Source: Brachionus koreanus
Taxonomy: Eukaryota; Rotifera; Eurotatoria; Ploima; Brachionidae
Length of the DNA stretch: 64,000 bases
Direction: 5' to 3'
NCBI GenBank assembly: GCA_016987375.1
Contig: PJRA01000051.1
Coordinates: 436,284-500,283 of the forward strand
Shown here: positions 1 through 12,299 of the stretch, piece after piece
Numbering within the stretch: the first letter of the stretch is position 1
Layout: each line of letters begins with the position of its first letter
The notes under the pieces: generated by a model
Told to the model about the DNA's origin: nothing
Database searches by the model: none
The model's input: only the letters and a program-made list of their open reading frames with translations
Made by a program: the position numbers and the translations under genes

Positions 1-215
1 TGCCCAACAAGTTCATTACCAATATTTCAACAAAAAAAAAAGCGTAATTTAAAAATTTGCAACTCACAAAACGATGCACCATTAATTTCATGTTTGTTTG
101 ATTTTTAGTTAAACAAGAAAACCAAATCTTGGATTGAAATAAATAAATAATAGTTCATCGACATTTTGAAGAAAACACTAAATTTTAAAATTAAACAAAA
201 ATTGAATTTACTCAC

Positions 216-2065
216 CAATACTTGATATTGTAAGTGATAGACGATTTCTAGGTGGTTTTTCCGAATTATGCGTTTCCTGTTCATCAATAGATTTAACTGT
301 TATAGTACTAGCTGCTGAATTAGATTTAAAATTTTTCATTTCATTTAAAACAACTTGTTTGAAAAATAAAAGAAGTATTTTTGCACAACTCAATTGACTA
401 TAAATGCTGTTTTCAAACTCCTCAATAGCAATATTCAAAATAAATTCTCTATTTTCAAACAAGCTTTGTCTTTGTGTCAACATGGGCTCTATTCTGTCAT
501 GGATGGCATTTTTAAAAACTTCTCGGTAAATATTTACAGCTATTTGTTTGTAGCTATGTCCACTCGGATCTTGCTTCATCTCATCTATATCAATTTAAAT
601 TTAGAATAATAAAAAAATTAATCTTAATCAATTTTTTTTGTTTTTTAATTTTTTAATCTATTTTATAATCTTTTTATAGCAGTAACGTAAGCACAAACGT
701 ACCAAAACTGATATTATTTTTTCAAAATAAAAGGGTCCAGTTATAATTAAAAAAAAAATTCAAAGCCTTTGTCAAATAAAATATTTTTAATAATAAAATT
801 AATTTTGTACCATTTTTTATTATTTTTTGTTCTACACCCGTTAGAACATAAATTAATGAGATTTTTTTTTGAAGGCTTTTGATTAGTTCTGTAAATGCAA
901 CTAAGTGCAATATACAAGTTTTTCCATGTTAATTTGTCATCTCAATTAAAAAGATTTCTATTTTTTGTTAGAGAAATATCTCTTATCTTTTTTTTCAATT
1001 AAAATCAATACTAGCCAAACTTCAGGTTATCGGATATACATTCTTACTTGGATCACAATCAGAAAAATTCAATTCATCCAATTCTTCAATTTGATACAAT
1101 TCATCATCTGATTCATGGCTCATATCCGAATCCTGATCATCGCTAGTATCACTAATTGCATTCAAATTCTCAATCGAATCGATTGAATTTGATTTTTCCA
1201 GTCTGAACTTAGTCTTTTTGTTGTGATCCAACAGCGAATCATTCGATTTAGACCTGTTCAAATTTAAAATTTGTTTTTTAGCATACTTGTCTGTTTTTAG
1301 GTGCCAAACGGACTCGTCTATTTTGACTCTAAATGAAGCTGACACACCCAGTCTCAATTTTTGTCTTTTACTTAAAACAAAAATAATAAAATTTAACTAA
1401 AAAAAAAAACATTTTTATCTTGTTTACTTTGAATTAACCAAGCAGTATTTTAGATTTTTTTTAGCACTATTGTCTTGACCAACAATTAGAAGCATGGTTT
1501 TGTAAATGGGCTTTGAGCCGCCAGTAATGCAAGCACTATGAAAATTGTTCACTGCATCAAGGCCCCGTTTTTTAATTTCATACGGTGTTTCGTCCGAAGA
1601 CAAAAATTGTACTGAACTAGTCGAACCATATATGTCAAGTAAGAGCCAGAGTTTTTGTGTACTTGGTGCTATACTATCAAATAGTGTAGTTTTTACAACA
1701 TTGTTTATTTCTAGATGTAGGCTGTTGTTTTTGTCCAGAACTAGAGTGAGTCTATTGCCGTGTTTTAGATAGGACGCTTTGATACATGCTATCCAATATG
1801 AGTCCGTATTGCGGAGAGTCGGGTAGGAAAAGTCCGGCAGTTCGCTGGAGAGAAGAGTGGATGGATTTTTAGATGTGAGACCGATGCGCAAATTGCCCGT
1901 CCATGGGCTCTCCGGAATTTTTTCTAACAGGAATGTGACTCGTTGAAGGGGCGTTAATGGACTGCTTGAAAATGCTATGCCATGACAAAATCCAGACAAG
2001 CGTTTTGCTTGGGAGCAATCTGTAGACAGTTCTATGTTCTTTCCATGAACCGTATGAAAATACAT
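216..2065 (-). CDS. Neuralized-repeat (NHR) protein with Roc-like degenerate P-loop, 3' end outside window
   Basis: Three exons joined in phase: 2065-1428, 1370-1048 and 584-216; the last ends at a GTGAGT donor, so the gene continues past the left edge. The ATG at 2065 is preceded only by A/T runs with no splice acceptor, so it is taken as the start. Residues 1 to about 155 are a Neuralized homology repeat: it opens FHTVHGKNIELS, has FCHGIAFSS, WTGNLRIGLTS and ends LWLLLDIYGST. NHR domains are protein-interaction modules, best known in Neuralized ubiquitin ligases. After a short linker comes a Roc-type start, YKTMLLIVGQDNSAKKNL (residues 188-205). In Roc GTPases the loop is GxxxxGK[ST]; here G196 is kept but the next glycine is Ala and the Ser/Thr is Lys, so nucleotide binding is doubtful. 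Exon 2 is rich in Ser and Asp. No RING domain is visible. The NHR call is firm; the Roc relation is inference from the motif and its position. Confidence 0.8.
722..925 (-). repeat. Dispersed repeat copy (related copy at 24520-24725)
   Basis: The minus strand reads FTELIKSLQKK, and 24520-24725 reads [12 protein letters not shown] on the same strand. The surrounding DNA is also alike, for example the stretch around 'gattagttctgtaaatgcaa'. The second copy lies directly left of an assembly gap. This fits an unclassified interspersed repeat sitting in an intron of the NHR gene (between exons 2 and 3). Confidence 0.45.
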
Positions 2066-3629
2066 TTTTTTTTAATAAAAAAAATATATTAAAATTTTAT
2101 TCCCAATAGTTATGTTTGGTTTTGTTATTTTAGCTTATAATAATTTATACCTTTGTCAAGCTTTGTCAGTAATTAGCACATTTTTTTTCACTTTTATTCA
2201 AGGTCTGCATAATTCAGGGATATGATTTGGTTAAATAAAACAAAAAATACGATAAAAATTTTATTTAAATATTATTTCAGCATAAAAAAAAAATAAATAT
2301 TTTATTTAAATTTTAAACATTGTCTATTTAGCATACAAGCTAAGTGGTTCTTAATAGGAAATCTGTTTTTATTTAGAAAAAAAAAAACAAGGCTCATTTT
2401 TCCTTCCTTTTTTTTTGTTAAAATAATTTCAAAAATATTTTATGTATTCAAAATTTAAAATAAATGGATAAATTTATTTAAAAAAGCTTTTGATAAAGTA
2501 AATGAGATTATTTTTTTTATTTCTTCTGTCTATGGGACTTAAAAATCACTAAATAATAATACTATTATCTGTATTCTTTTAATTTAGGTTTCTGAAAAAG
2601 AGTTTAGACAAGGAATGGAATAGTCTATAATAGATCCAATTATTAGAGACCTATTGAAATGGTTTCCTAGTGTGCTAAAACTTGAACTCCATTTTTGTAA
2701 GCCAAAATCTTTATTTAACTCTTAACCGTGATCTAAATAAAAATAAACAAAGAAACTTATTCGAATAGCGTAATATATTTTTTATTGTTTTAGTGAGCGC
2801 CCCTCAGGCGATGTTAAAAAAAACTTTTGAGTTAATTCTAATAAATATTGTAAATTGTTAATTTTTTTAATAGAGCTAAAAGCTAAAACGAAGCGACTTT
2901 AGAAATGCAACCCGATAATAGATTAACTACTGTAACAACCTCACAAAAAAGAATAGCTTCTCTCGTTGAAAGTGTAACCAAAGAATTAGAATGACCGAGA
3001 ATGTTGATGAAATATTGGAAGTACTATATTAAAAAAGACAAACAAGAAGCAAAGCAAACAACTTAACTAAATCAACTGCACAGTCTGAAAGTCATTCGGC
3101 TACACAAGAAGTTTAAAGAAAATTAGGTAGAACGAAAAAATCTGCTATATTGATTTTATCTTCAAAAATTTATTTTTGTTTAATTTATAAATTTCTCTAT
3201 TATTTTACTTTATTTAAAATATAATTTTTCAAATAAATTTAAATAAAAACTTATTTATTTAATTTAAAAATTAATAAATATTAAAATAAAAATTGTTATC
3301 GCTTAAGTCATTCCGTAGCTCTTATTTAGTAATTTTAGAGGCCGAAAAAAAATAATTGATGAGTCCGAATTAGTAATAATTTATCCCATAATAAATTGAA
3401 TAAATTTGAGTCCAAAATAATTATGAGCCCGTTTAAATTATTCCCTTTTTTATTTGATAGATATCTTATTATGTTAGGTCTTGAGCTATAAAGTTTTTTA
3501 ATTTTCTTGTAGTAAATGTAATTTTTGAATCTAGCTTTAAATTTTTCTTCACGATTTAAATTTTTATTGTGAATTTTAAGCTCTAAATTATTTTAAATTT
3601 TGTTCTTTTTTCAAATATCATGTAACATG
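2066..3629. other. Gene-free AT-rich intergenic stretch
   Basis: No convincing gene seen. A short open frame near 2905-2990 starts MQPDNRLTTV but stops after about 28 codons and has no recognisable motif. The rest is A/T-rich with frequent stops in all frames. Confidence 0.5.
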
Positions 3630-4265
3630 ACTTTTCAACAAACATTTTCTTTTCTTAATCTGAAAAGCCATTGATCAACTTCTTTAGGGTATTTAATATT
3701 TTCTTCTTTATTAGAAATAAAAAAGTTTATCAAATTGTCTGAAAAAAAAGAAGAAAGCATTGGCAATCGGGTTTATTTCTTTTTGGTATGTCATAAATCT
3801 ATCTTTTTTTAAGCGTGTAAATTAAATGGTATGATGAAAAAAAGTTGTCTTTTTTTTCTCATTAGAAGAATTTCTTTTTATAATTTAATATTTCCCATCG
3901 CTGAATCTGGCATAATCTTTTTGAAACCATTTGTCAAAATATTAATAAAAAAAGTGGGCTAATAATTGCTGCTTGTAGGACCCCTGCTTTTATTGGATAT
4001 TGATCATTTAAATGACCATTTACATATACTATAAAATATCTGGAATGAAGAAATGTTTTTTTTCCGGAAAATATGATTGAACTTTGTTAGTTTATTATTA
4101 AGCTCTCTTGCTAAACTGTGTCAAAAGCTTTAGAAATGTCGAAATAAAGACACCATTATTGGATTTCTTTCTATTATTGGATTCAACTACCTTATGAATA
4201 AGAAAGTATATATTGTCTGCCGTTCGCCTATGTTTTCTAAATCCTGATCTATTCGTTTGTTTTCT
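3630..4265 (-). mobile_element. Non-LTR retrotransposon relic (reverse transcriptase fragment)
   Basis: Read on the minus strand, the region shows reverse transcriptase motifs in the right order in shifting frames: SGFRKHRRTADNIYFL near 4250-4200, YFDISKAFDTV near 4150-4110, GVLQAAIISPLFF (from GVPQGS.LSPLLF) near 3990-3950, and KEVDQWLFRLRKEN near 3690-3640. Stops and frameshifts break the frame, so this is a dead copy. The order of motifs is that of a LINE RT domain; the clade cannot be decided by eye. Confidence 0.8.
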
Positions 4266-4658
4266 TACCGGGCTAATGCTCCTTCAGATTAAAAAAACTC
4301 ACTAAGGTAATTTGTTTAAATAGTAAGCATGTTATCAAGGATAAGCTAATTAATTGTTGATGAAACTTAATGTTTTTAAAAGGTTTTTGCATAAGTATGA
4401 ATCATATAAATGCTATTTTGAAAAAAAATTTTGTTATACAAAGTTCAAAGAGATAATTTAATGTATAAATTAAAATATTCTAATTTATTTAATCTTTTTG
4501 CAAAGGTCGGTAAAATGTGATTAAATAGAATTGAAACAATGAGTTTTTTTTTTTTTCTAAATTTTATTATCTTAATAAAATAAAACAAAATATGATTTAA
4601 TTTATTATGTGTAGAAAATTTTATTTAATTTAAAAAAAAAATCAAATATCAACAAAAA

Positions 4659-6270
4659 TTAAAATTTTTCATCTTCCGCTTTAAAATTGTGTCTAATCTC
4701 AAGATAAATATAGGAAAATATGCCGGTAATTGTAATGCCTAGAAAAACATACAATTTGATCTGAGTGCAAAAATAGACCGATAGAGCAGAGCCGATAACT
4801 AGGCCGATTGTTTCAAAAATAACTGCAGCACTGTAGGCCGAAGGGTTTGATGGGAAAAAAATTCCGAATATGGCTCGCACTTGAGAGGTAGCGAGACAAT
4901 CAGTGAAGGCAAGTGAGAGCGCCATTAAGAAAATAATGTAAACTCCGGACTCTGGATTCGGTGTCCATGACAGCATAAACACTTGTAGAATAAGTGACTT
5001 CATAAGCATTAGCACAACAGTTGTCTGCAGGCCGATGTACTTAACCAATCGGCCCGAAATCAGCGAGAACAGAGATGCTGCCACTCCGAAGGTTATGCTC
5101 ACCCAGCCAATGAAGTTTACATTTTTTAAACACGACACAAAGCTCTAAAAAAAAATAAAAATTTTTTTTTTAATTTTTTAATAGATTAATTAAATAATTA
5201 CCCGATGAAATTCGTACCACATAAATGTAAGCTCATAGCCGAGAAATACTGCAATCGGCATTAGCAACCATATTTTTAATTGTTTGAACAATTCGTACAA
5301 ACTATCGAACTCATTTTTAAATTTTAGCACTTAAATTTATTTTAAAATAAAATTTTTTAAATTTATTTATTAATTAATTAATTATTTACTAATTTTTTGA
5401 ATGCCGAATTTGCCACGTTCAATTTTGTTCATATTTTCGTCATATTTTAGATCGTCGACGAAAAAAAAAGCGATCAAAATGGACAAAACACAGGCACCAT
5501 TGATAGTGGCACACAAAGCATAGACAGAGGAAACAGACGGCTTGGAGGCCGACTCGGGCAAAACAGTGGCCGGACAATTATTTGCACCACAGCTATCCGC
5601 ATAATTAAATGTAGAATTGACAGGTAGGTCTTTCAGCTTGAGAATAGTTCCGATCCAAAGTGAGCCAAGAATATAGTCTTAATAATTAATTAATTTAATA
5701 AAATATGAAAAAAAAAATTTTCAAAATTTTTTACTTAGAAAAAAAATGGAACCAAAAGTTCCGAATAGAAGGGTTTGTGCATGCATGAATGTTACATTTT
5801 TGATGAGAGAGTATTTTTTGCTCAAAATGGTAAAGTAGATTCCGAGTGTGGTCCATGAAAGACTGTTGGCAAAGCCGGACAAAATAGATCCGGGTATGAG
5901 AGTCGACCAGGTTGGAAAAGTGTTTGCAATAAAGAACACCAAATAGCATGTCTGGGCCAGCATGAGAGTGAACTTGAAACCAATCAGTTCTATTATGACC
6001 TGTGGCCATACGAGACCAGTCAAAAACTGCACCACATACACTATGGCTTGACTGCCGTTACCAAGATTTCCGTCCTGGTTCAGGACACCTTGTTAAATAG
6101 CATTTAAAATACAAATAGAAAAAGTATTGCTTAAAGTGTTTAATTTTACTTGATATCATTGCTATTACGTCAAAAGACGCAAATATTAGAATAAAACAGA
6201 CATTAAAAGCGATGAAATTTTTGTACACTGTTTGTTTCTCATTAAGACTAATGCATTTTTGTAGGAACAT
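4659..6270 (-). CDS. UNC-93 family multi-pass membrane protein (UNC93A-like)
   Basis: Five exons joined in phase: 6270-6150, 6088-5735, 5677-5390, 5329-5202 and 5144-4659, giving 458 residues, about the size of animal UNC93A proteins. Introns are 57 to 63 bases except the last splits, which are similarly short. Family marks: an N-terminal hydrophobic segment followed by SSVLNQDGNLGNGSQAIVY, then a string of membrane helices, a loop with paired Cys (SCGANNC) in exon 3, and exon 5 opening SFVSCLKNVNFIGWVSITFG, typical of the second half of UNC-93 proteins. The fold is of the major facilitator superfamily. In worms UNC-93 regulates a two-pore potassium channel; the role of UNC93A-type proteins is poorly known, so a substrate should not be assumed. 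The ATG at 6270 gives the usual short cytoplasmic tail. Sure of the family, less of the exact orthologue. Confidence 0.9.
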
Positions 6271-9200
6271 TTTAAATAAAATAAACTTAATATTTTTCTT
6301 TTTAAACTCTACTTAAGTCTTTTTATACTCGAAAAACTATTTTATTAGGATTAAACTTTTTATTTTATGGTGACATTTAAATTATTCTAATTTGCGAATA
6401 TTGCTTTTTAAAATTTAATAAAATATTTTTAACCTTAAAATTGGATATGTTATTGAAAATTGTTTAGATAATCCTTGAAAAACAATGGCAAACTAGCTTT
6501 GCGTAGTTCAGTTTGCTTTCATATTGGCATAACCCCTTAACACTTTTACCAAATTGCATAACTTGCCTTTATCTTGGTAATAAAATAGACTTGTGCTGCT
6601 TGACAAACGTTTGTTTGTTATATAAACATTTTTTTTCCACTTTTAAATTAAATTTAATAAATTAAATCGTTTAGTTTATGAGTTTGTTTTAGAGGTAATA
6701 AATTCTATTATAGTGCTTTTATGGATACTAGATTTTAATTTAAGATAAAAGTTTGTAATTAGAACAAAAAGAACAATTTCACAAAATGTGATTTAAACTA
6801 TTTTCTTTTGAATTTTTATCTATTTTTAAAATAATTCATGCTTATAAAACGTGAATGTTTTATTTAAAATTATCTAATAAATATTGGATTATTTAAAGAA
6901 AATTTGGCATGGAATTTTTATTAGTTTTTTTTTTTAAATTTAAAAATAAAATTTTAATTGTAAATTTTTTTTTCTTTTAAATATCTAAATTTTGAAAAAA
7001 AATCCCTATTAAAAGAATTAAATTTTACCTAATGGGAAGTTAAATGTGAATTTAGACTTGTATTTTTGATTCAACAGAGTAGAAAGCAAATAGCTTAAAA
7101 ATGTAAATTTAAATTCATTTTTTTTTTCGCTAATTTTTCTTCTTCACTATTTTAAATTTTAAAAATTTAATCTTTAATTTTTAATAAAATTTTATTGAAA
7201 TTTTCAGTCATTCATTCTGAGATCAAGAGGAAATCTTGATTTAAATTTTACAATTTATTCTACTTTGACCTATTGAAAAAAACTCGTTAAATAGCTATGT
7301 TTTGAAGTCAATATTATTGTCGGTTTTTGCTTATTTAAAAAAAAAAAGATAGAAAATTTTTGAAATTTATTTTTCATTAATAAAATAAAAATAAAATATT
7401 ATGTATTTTTACTGTAAAACAACACTTTTTTGAAATTTAATCAACTGGAATTGAGCTAAAACCTAAGGATTTTATTCAGTAAAATAAAAATAAAAACAAA
7501 TTATTCAAAAATTTATTAATTTTTTGGATAAAATTTAATTAAAATAAACGATTAATAAAAAATCTCTTTTGATTTTAAATATTCTTTAAGGACCACATTA
7601 GTACCGCCGTCTCCCTTTATTCCTGCTATTATACGTAGCTCTTAAGATTACTGTATATAATTGTCCATGAGAAAATAGCAAGTTTTCTAAGCAGCAAGTC
7701 AAAATGATTAAATGTTTGATTTTCGCTTTGTGATTTGTTTAATTATTGTCCAATTTTTCAAGTAGAATATGGCCTTTTTTTGAATTGACTTTGTATCATA
7801 TAAGGCGTAAAATTAAAATTTAATCTTATATTGTTTGAATTTGACAATTTTGTATATTCAGTGTTAAAAACTTAATAATAAAAAGAAAGATTGTATAGTC
7901 ACAGATTGAATTGAAGGAATATTTTTTTCTCTTTATTGACCCCTTGTGGAGCATTAAGGATTGTCAAACTTTTTATTTAAAAATTAAATTTTTAAAAATT
8001 TTGGCTAAAATTAAAAATTAAGCATATTACTATTTCAAAAAGAAAAGAAATTTAGATCAAAAAGATCTAGCATATAATAATCTCTAGTCTTAATCGACAA
8101 TTTCTTTATATTTTAAATTTATCATATTTTTTTTGAGTCTTATCTTATTAGAAAATCTAGTTAGGATCATCTACCTTGCTCTTTCTTCTTCTGAAGGCTC
8201 GTTCTTTTTTCCTTATTCACTCCTTGTGCAGCATAGGGATTTTTTTGTCTTTGTGCTGTATTCTGCTTTGCGTTTGGGTTCAGCCAGGCTTGTATTTCTT
8301 TGCTGCATTTCTCTGATAGGTTTTACTCAATTTCAACTTTATACACACAGAAGGCTCGTTTAACCTGTTAGAAATAGTTAGAATGAATTTCCAAAAATAA
8401 AGAATGTAGTTCTCTAAATAGCTACAGCAATGGTTCTAGCCAACTTAAGTGCCTATAGTTTCATAAAAGCAATACTATGATCTCATGAGTTTAGCAAGTC
8501 GCTAGTATTTAACACCGTGCAAAATATTAGACATTATTGAAAAAAAAAGAGAAATTTAGATTTAAAACTTATTAATTATTTTGTTAATTTTTTATCTAGC
8601 TATTTGTTATTTTCTTTATTGTTTGTCTGGGCTAGAAGTGGCCATTTTAATAATATTTTTAAGTTTTTTTATTATTATTTTGTGTTCTAATCGAGAACCA
8701 TCAGTTCTTTAAATTATAAGTTCATTGATTATTTATACATTATGTTATGGGGGAATATAATTCTGCAATAGTCAGTGTCAAACCAGGCTTGATTTTTTTT
8801 TCTAATTAAATGATCAGTCGTTGAAGTCAAGTATTGTGTCTTAATTAATTTTTACTTGAATAAAAAATTATTTGACCCGAGACCCTAAAGATTATATTGT
8901 TATTAAAAAAATGGCCATCATTTAATGTACTGACAAATTAAAAACTACATTAAATGGCAACTAAACTATTTAACTGATAAAAATATGATCTAATAGGCAA
9001 AAAAAGTTTTTTATTGACAAATAATCTAATTTAATAACAAACTAATTATTCTCAGAAACGCAAAAGAAGAAGAACAAAAAAACAGAAAGCAGCTTTGTTT
9101 CTACCAGAATGTTTGTAATCTAAACAGTTCAGATAAAGAATCCAAACTTGACAAAGCATCTGTCGAACAAGAGCCACCTCAGGAATCAAAGTCGTTGATG

Positions 9201-10183
9201 TGATGTGATGTATAATAAGCTTTGATTTAAAATAATAAACAAAAAATTTCCATGTTTATGCACATTACTTTGGTTTTGGTCCCATTTATTTCAGGTCCAA
9301 TTGAGTTACCATTATTCAAAGTCAAGCAGTTTATTTCCGCATGACATAGTCTATTAAAACTAGCAACAGAGTTGGAGAGAGTACGCATACTTGTTTTACT
9401 CATGTATTTACTATGAAGCTTTCAGATTGCCCCTTTTACAGCACTAAAACTACACTTGAATTCTTTGTTAAAGATTTTAATCAAGTTGACCAAAGTGGAA
9501 GTTTCAGAAAACTTGGCTTCTGTTCAAAGTGACATTACTTTCAATTTTCAAGTTTTTTTCGATCTGTAAAAGCCAAATTCAAGGAAATTAAAAGTACTTT
9601 CCAATGATACCTCGATTACCTTTATATCTCAAGGATCCAGGTTAAATAATCATTCAAAATTTTTTTTTATTTTAATATTTAATATAATATTTATTATTTT
9701 ATTTTAATATTTAGTTTTTTATAGACAATAAAAGAGAAATAAAGAAACATTTCTTATTTTTAGAAATGTACTTTGACTTGATTGTTTTCTTTTTTTTGCA
9801 CATTATTCAAAGACGGTAAGAAATGTTCTTATTTTAATAAAGATATTAAAGTCTCTTAGCATTTGTCAACGATATAACTTGGTCTTCAAACTGCTTTTAA
9901 ATAAAATTGCTCTAAAGTTTTCTTAGTTTTGACAGCAAAAATATGCAAGCTTTTCATTTTTTTTTCATTTAAATAAACTAAAAAAAAAATAAGCACACAT
10001 ATTTTAAAAATGAATTGAATATACTAGCATAGTTAATCTACATTTTTTTGGCAAAATTCAAAAGTGAACTTTAGACCGCCAACAAAAAAATCAAAATAAA
10101 ATAAAATAAAAAAACTCTAATTTTTTGATTAATTTTTTATTATTTTTAATTTTATTTAAATACATTGAAATAACAAAAAAAGA
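6271..10183. other. Gene-poor intergenic region, 3.9 kb
   Basis: No gene recognised. Two similar short stretches, near 7928-7965 and 8205-8245, share 'tta(t)t(g)(a)c(t)ccttgtg(c/g)agcat' and look like a decayed local repeat. A short frame at 9054-9203 (ends PPQESKSLM then stop) has no known motif; it is Lys/Glu-rich and may be chance. The final 200 bases before 10184 are A/T-rich and presumably hold the HADHB promoter and 5' UTR, but no defined element can be named. Confidence 0.5.
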
Positions 10184-11689
10184 ATGGCATATAGTCTAAA
10201 ATTGACCAAACAAGCTAATTCATTGAGACAAATTTTGACTCAATCGCATCGCTTTGCCTCTACAGCACCTGCTCGCAAGGCCAAACAACAATTTGACAAA
10301 AACATAGTCCTAATTGACGGTGTTCGTACACCATTTTTGCCTTCATTTTCGGCATACAAAGACCTATTGGCATATGACTTGGCCCGCAGCGCCTTGCTAG
10401 GCCTGGTAAATCGAACAAATGTGAACATATCCGATGTGGACTACATAATAATGGGAACTGTTATACAGGAAGTTAAGACAGCTAATGTGGCTCGCGAGGC
10501 ATCTTTGGCCGCTGGTTTTCCGCAAAAAATACCCGCTCACACAGTCACCCTGGCTTGTATATCCTCAAATCAAGCAATCACCACTGGCATTGGTCAAATT
10601 TTGTCCGGTCAAAGCGAAGTAGTAATAGCTGGAGGAGTGGAGACAATGAGCGATGTGCCGATTAGATTCAGCCGTCCCATGAGAAAGCTTCTTTTGTCTC
10701 TTAACAAAGCAAAAACAGCCCGAGACCGGCTGGCTCTTTTGTCCAAAGTGTTTTCGTCCAAGCCGCTTACACCAGAGCTCCCGGCTGTGGCCGAGTTTTC
10801 TACCAATGAGACTATGGGCCATTCTGGCGATAGACTTGCTGCCGCTTTTGGAGTTTCTCGACGCGAACAGGACGAATTCGCGCTTAGATCGCACACACTG
10901 GCTGATAAAGCCACCAAAGAGGGTCTGCTAAGCGATGTTGAGCCGGTCTTTGTGCCGGGCAAAAACGAGCCAGTTACTCGCGATTTGGGCATTCGTGTGT
11001 CAACAATGGAAAAAATGTCCAGTCTGAGGCCGGCCTTTGTCAAAGAGCACGGTACTGTGACTGCAGCCAATGCGTCCTATTTGACCGATGGCGCATCGGC
11101 TTGTCTAATAATGACAGAAGAAAAGGCCAAGCAATTAGGTCTCAAGCCAAAAGCTTATCTCAGAAATTTTACCTATGTCGCTCAAGATCCTAAAGACCAG
11201 CTTCTTTTGGGTCCGGCCTATGCAACACCAAAAATTTTACAAAGCTCGGGTCTATCAATTAAAGACATTGATGTGTGGGAATTTCACGAAGCATTTGCTG
11301 TAAAAATTGAATGAAAAAAAAAATATTTTTTTTTATTTATTTTTATTTAAAAGGGACAAATTTTGGCAAATTTAAAAGCTTTGGATTCGGACTGGTTTGC
11401 CAAGAATTATATGGGCCGCCAGGAAAAAGTTGGTTCGATCCCAATAGATAAATTCAACAAATGGGGTGGATCGTTGTCAATCGGACATCCATTCGGAGCC
11501 ACAGGTGTCCGTTTGGTGACCACTGCTGCCAACAGATTGCATCACGAAAACGGCCAATTCGCCTTGCTCGCTGCTTGTGCTGCTGGTGGACATGTAATAT
11601 TTGAATTTAAAAAAATATAAACTATTAAAATTTAATTTTTTTTTTCTTCTAAGGGTCATGGCATGTTGGTTGAACGATATCCACAATGA
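10184..11689 (+). CDS. HADHB: Mitochondrial trifunctional enzyme subunit beta (3-ketoacyl-CoA thiolase)
   Basis: Three exons in phase: 10184-11299, 11354-11593 and 11654-11689, 463 residues, close to the human length. The product cleaves 3-ketoacyl-CoA with CoA in the last step of long-chain fatty-acid beta-oxidation, in the mitochondrial matrix with the alpha subunit (not in this window). The first 35 residues are basic and Ser/Ala-rich with no acid, fitting a mitochondrial presequence. Thiolase marks: nucleophile Cys125 in [24 protein letters not shown], the EFHEAFA motif split exactly at the first intron, [10 protein letters not shown], and the second catalytic Cys in [12 protein letters not shown], which is rebuilt only when the 36-base third exon is added. 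The EFHEAFA form and the insertion pattern separate it from cytosolic and ACAA2-type thiolases. Both introns are under 65 bases. AATAAA at 11692 follows the stop at once and may be the polyadenylation signal. Confidence 0.97.
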
Positions 11690-12299
11690 ATAATAAAATC
11701 AAATAATCGATTAACTTAAAATCCTCTCGTTTAAAAAAAATTTAAACTTTTTTTAGAATTAAATAAATAATTTTAATGTAAATTTTTCTTTTTTTCATCT
11801 TGTTCAGAAATTATATATTTTTAAAAAAATTTAATTGAATTTTTTTGAAAAAAAAAAAAATAATTTGTATTAAATTTTGGCTCAAATTTTTTGAGCGTGA
11901 CAAATTTAATCTTAATGTGATGACAAAAATAACTAAAAGTGGGGACAAATTTACTATATTTTATCTGACTATAAAAAACTAACAGACTGATAAATATATT
12001 CGACGAGATGACTATTTATTTATTTATTAATTCTAAGCTGAGGCCGATCGACGACCACTTGCTCAGTGACCCGTCAAATAAGGGTCACTGTATTTAATAT
12101 TTTTAATTAAAAAATTCAAGAAAGTTCAAAAAAGTTAGTTTAAATTATAGAAAAATTATTAACTTTCAAATAAAAATAAGAAACACAATATCAAAAGATT
12201 TAAGTTGTACTATGTTACATAATTTTTCTAGTATTTTGTAAAAAAAGAAATTAAAATAAAAAATACAACATTTTCAAAATTCAAATGAACCCTATTTCT
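11690..12299. other. Intergenic stretch with a perfect 9-bp hairpin
   Basis: Nothing coding seen. At 12064-12090 the arms cagtgaccc and gggtcactg flank a 9-base loop. It sits about 375 bases downstream of HADHB. Function unknown; it may be the remains of a small inverted-repeat element. Confidence 0.5.

Noticed and set aside
5731..6009. Second open frame inside UNC-93 exon 2
   Set aside because: Shadow of the real frame; it lacks membrane segments and splices to nothing.
8133..8363. 76-codon plus-strand frame in the 6-10 kb gap
   Set aside because: Hydrophobic and T-rich only because of base composition; no motif, and it overlaps a decayed repeat.
9054..9203. Lys/Glu-rich frame ending PPQESKSLM as a last exon
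   Set aside because: Possible AG before it, but no upstream partner exon and no recognised motif.
10240..11070. Three antisense open frames of 60 to 150 codons across HADHB
   Set aside because: They are mirror frames of a strongly conserved thiolase exon and have no motif of their own.
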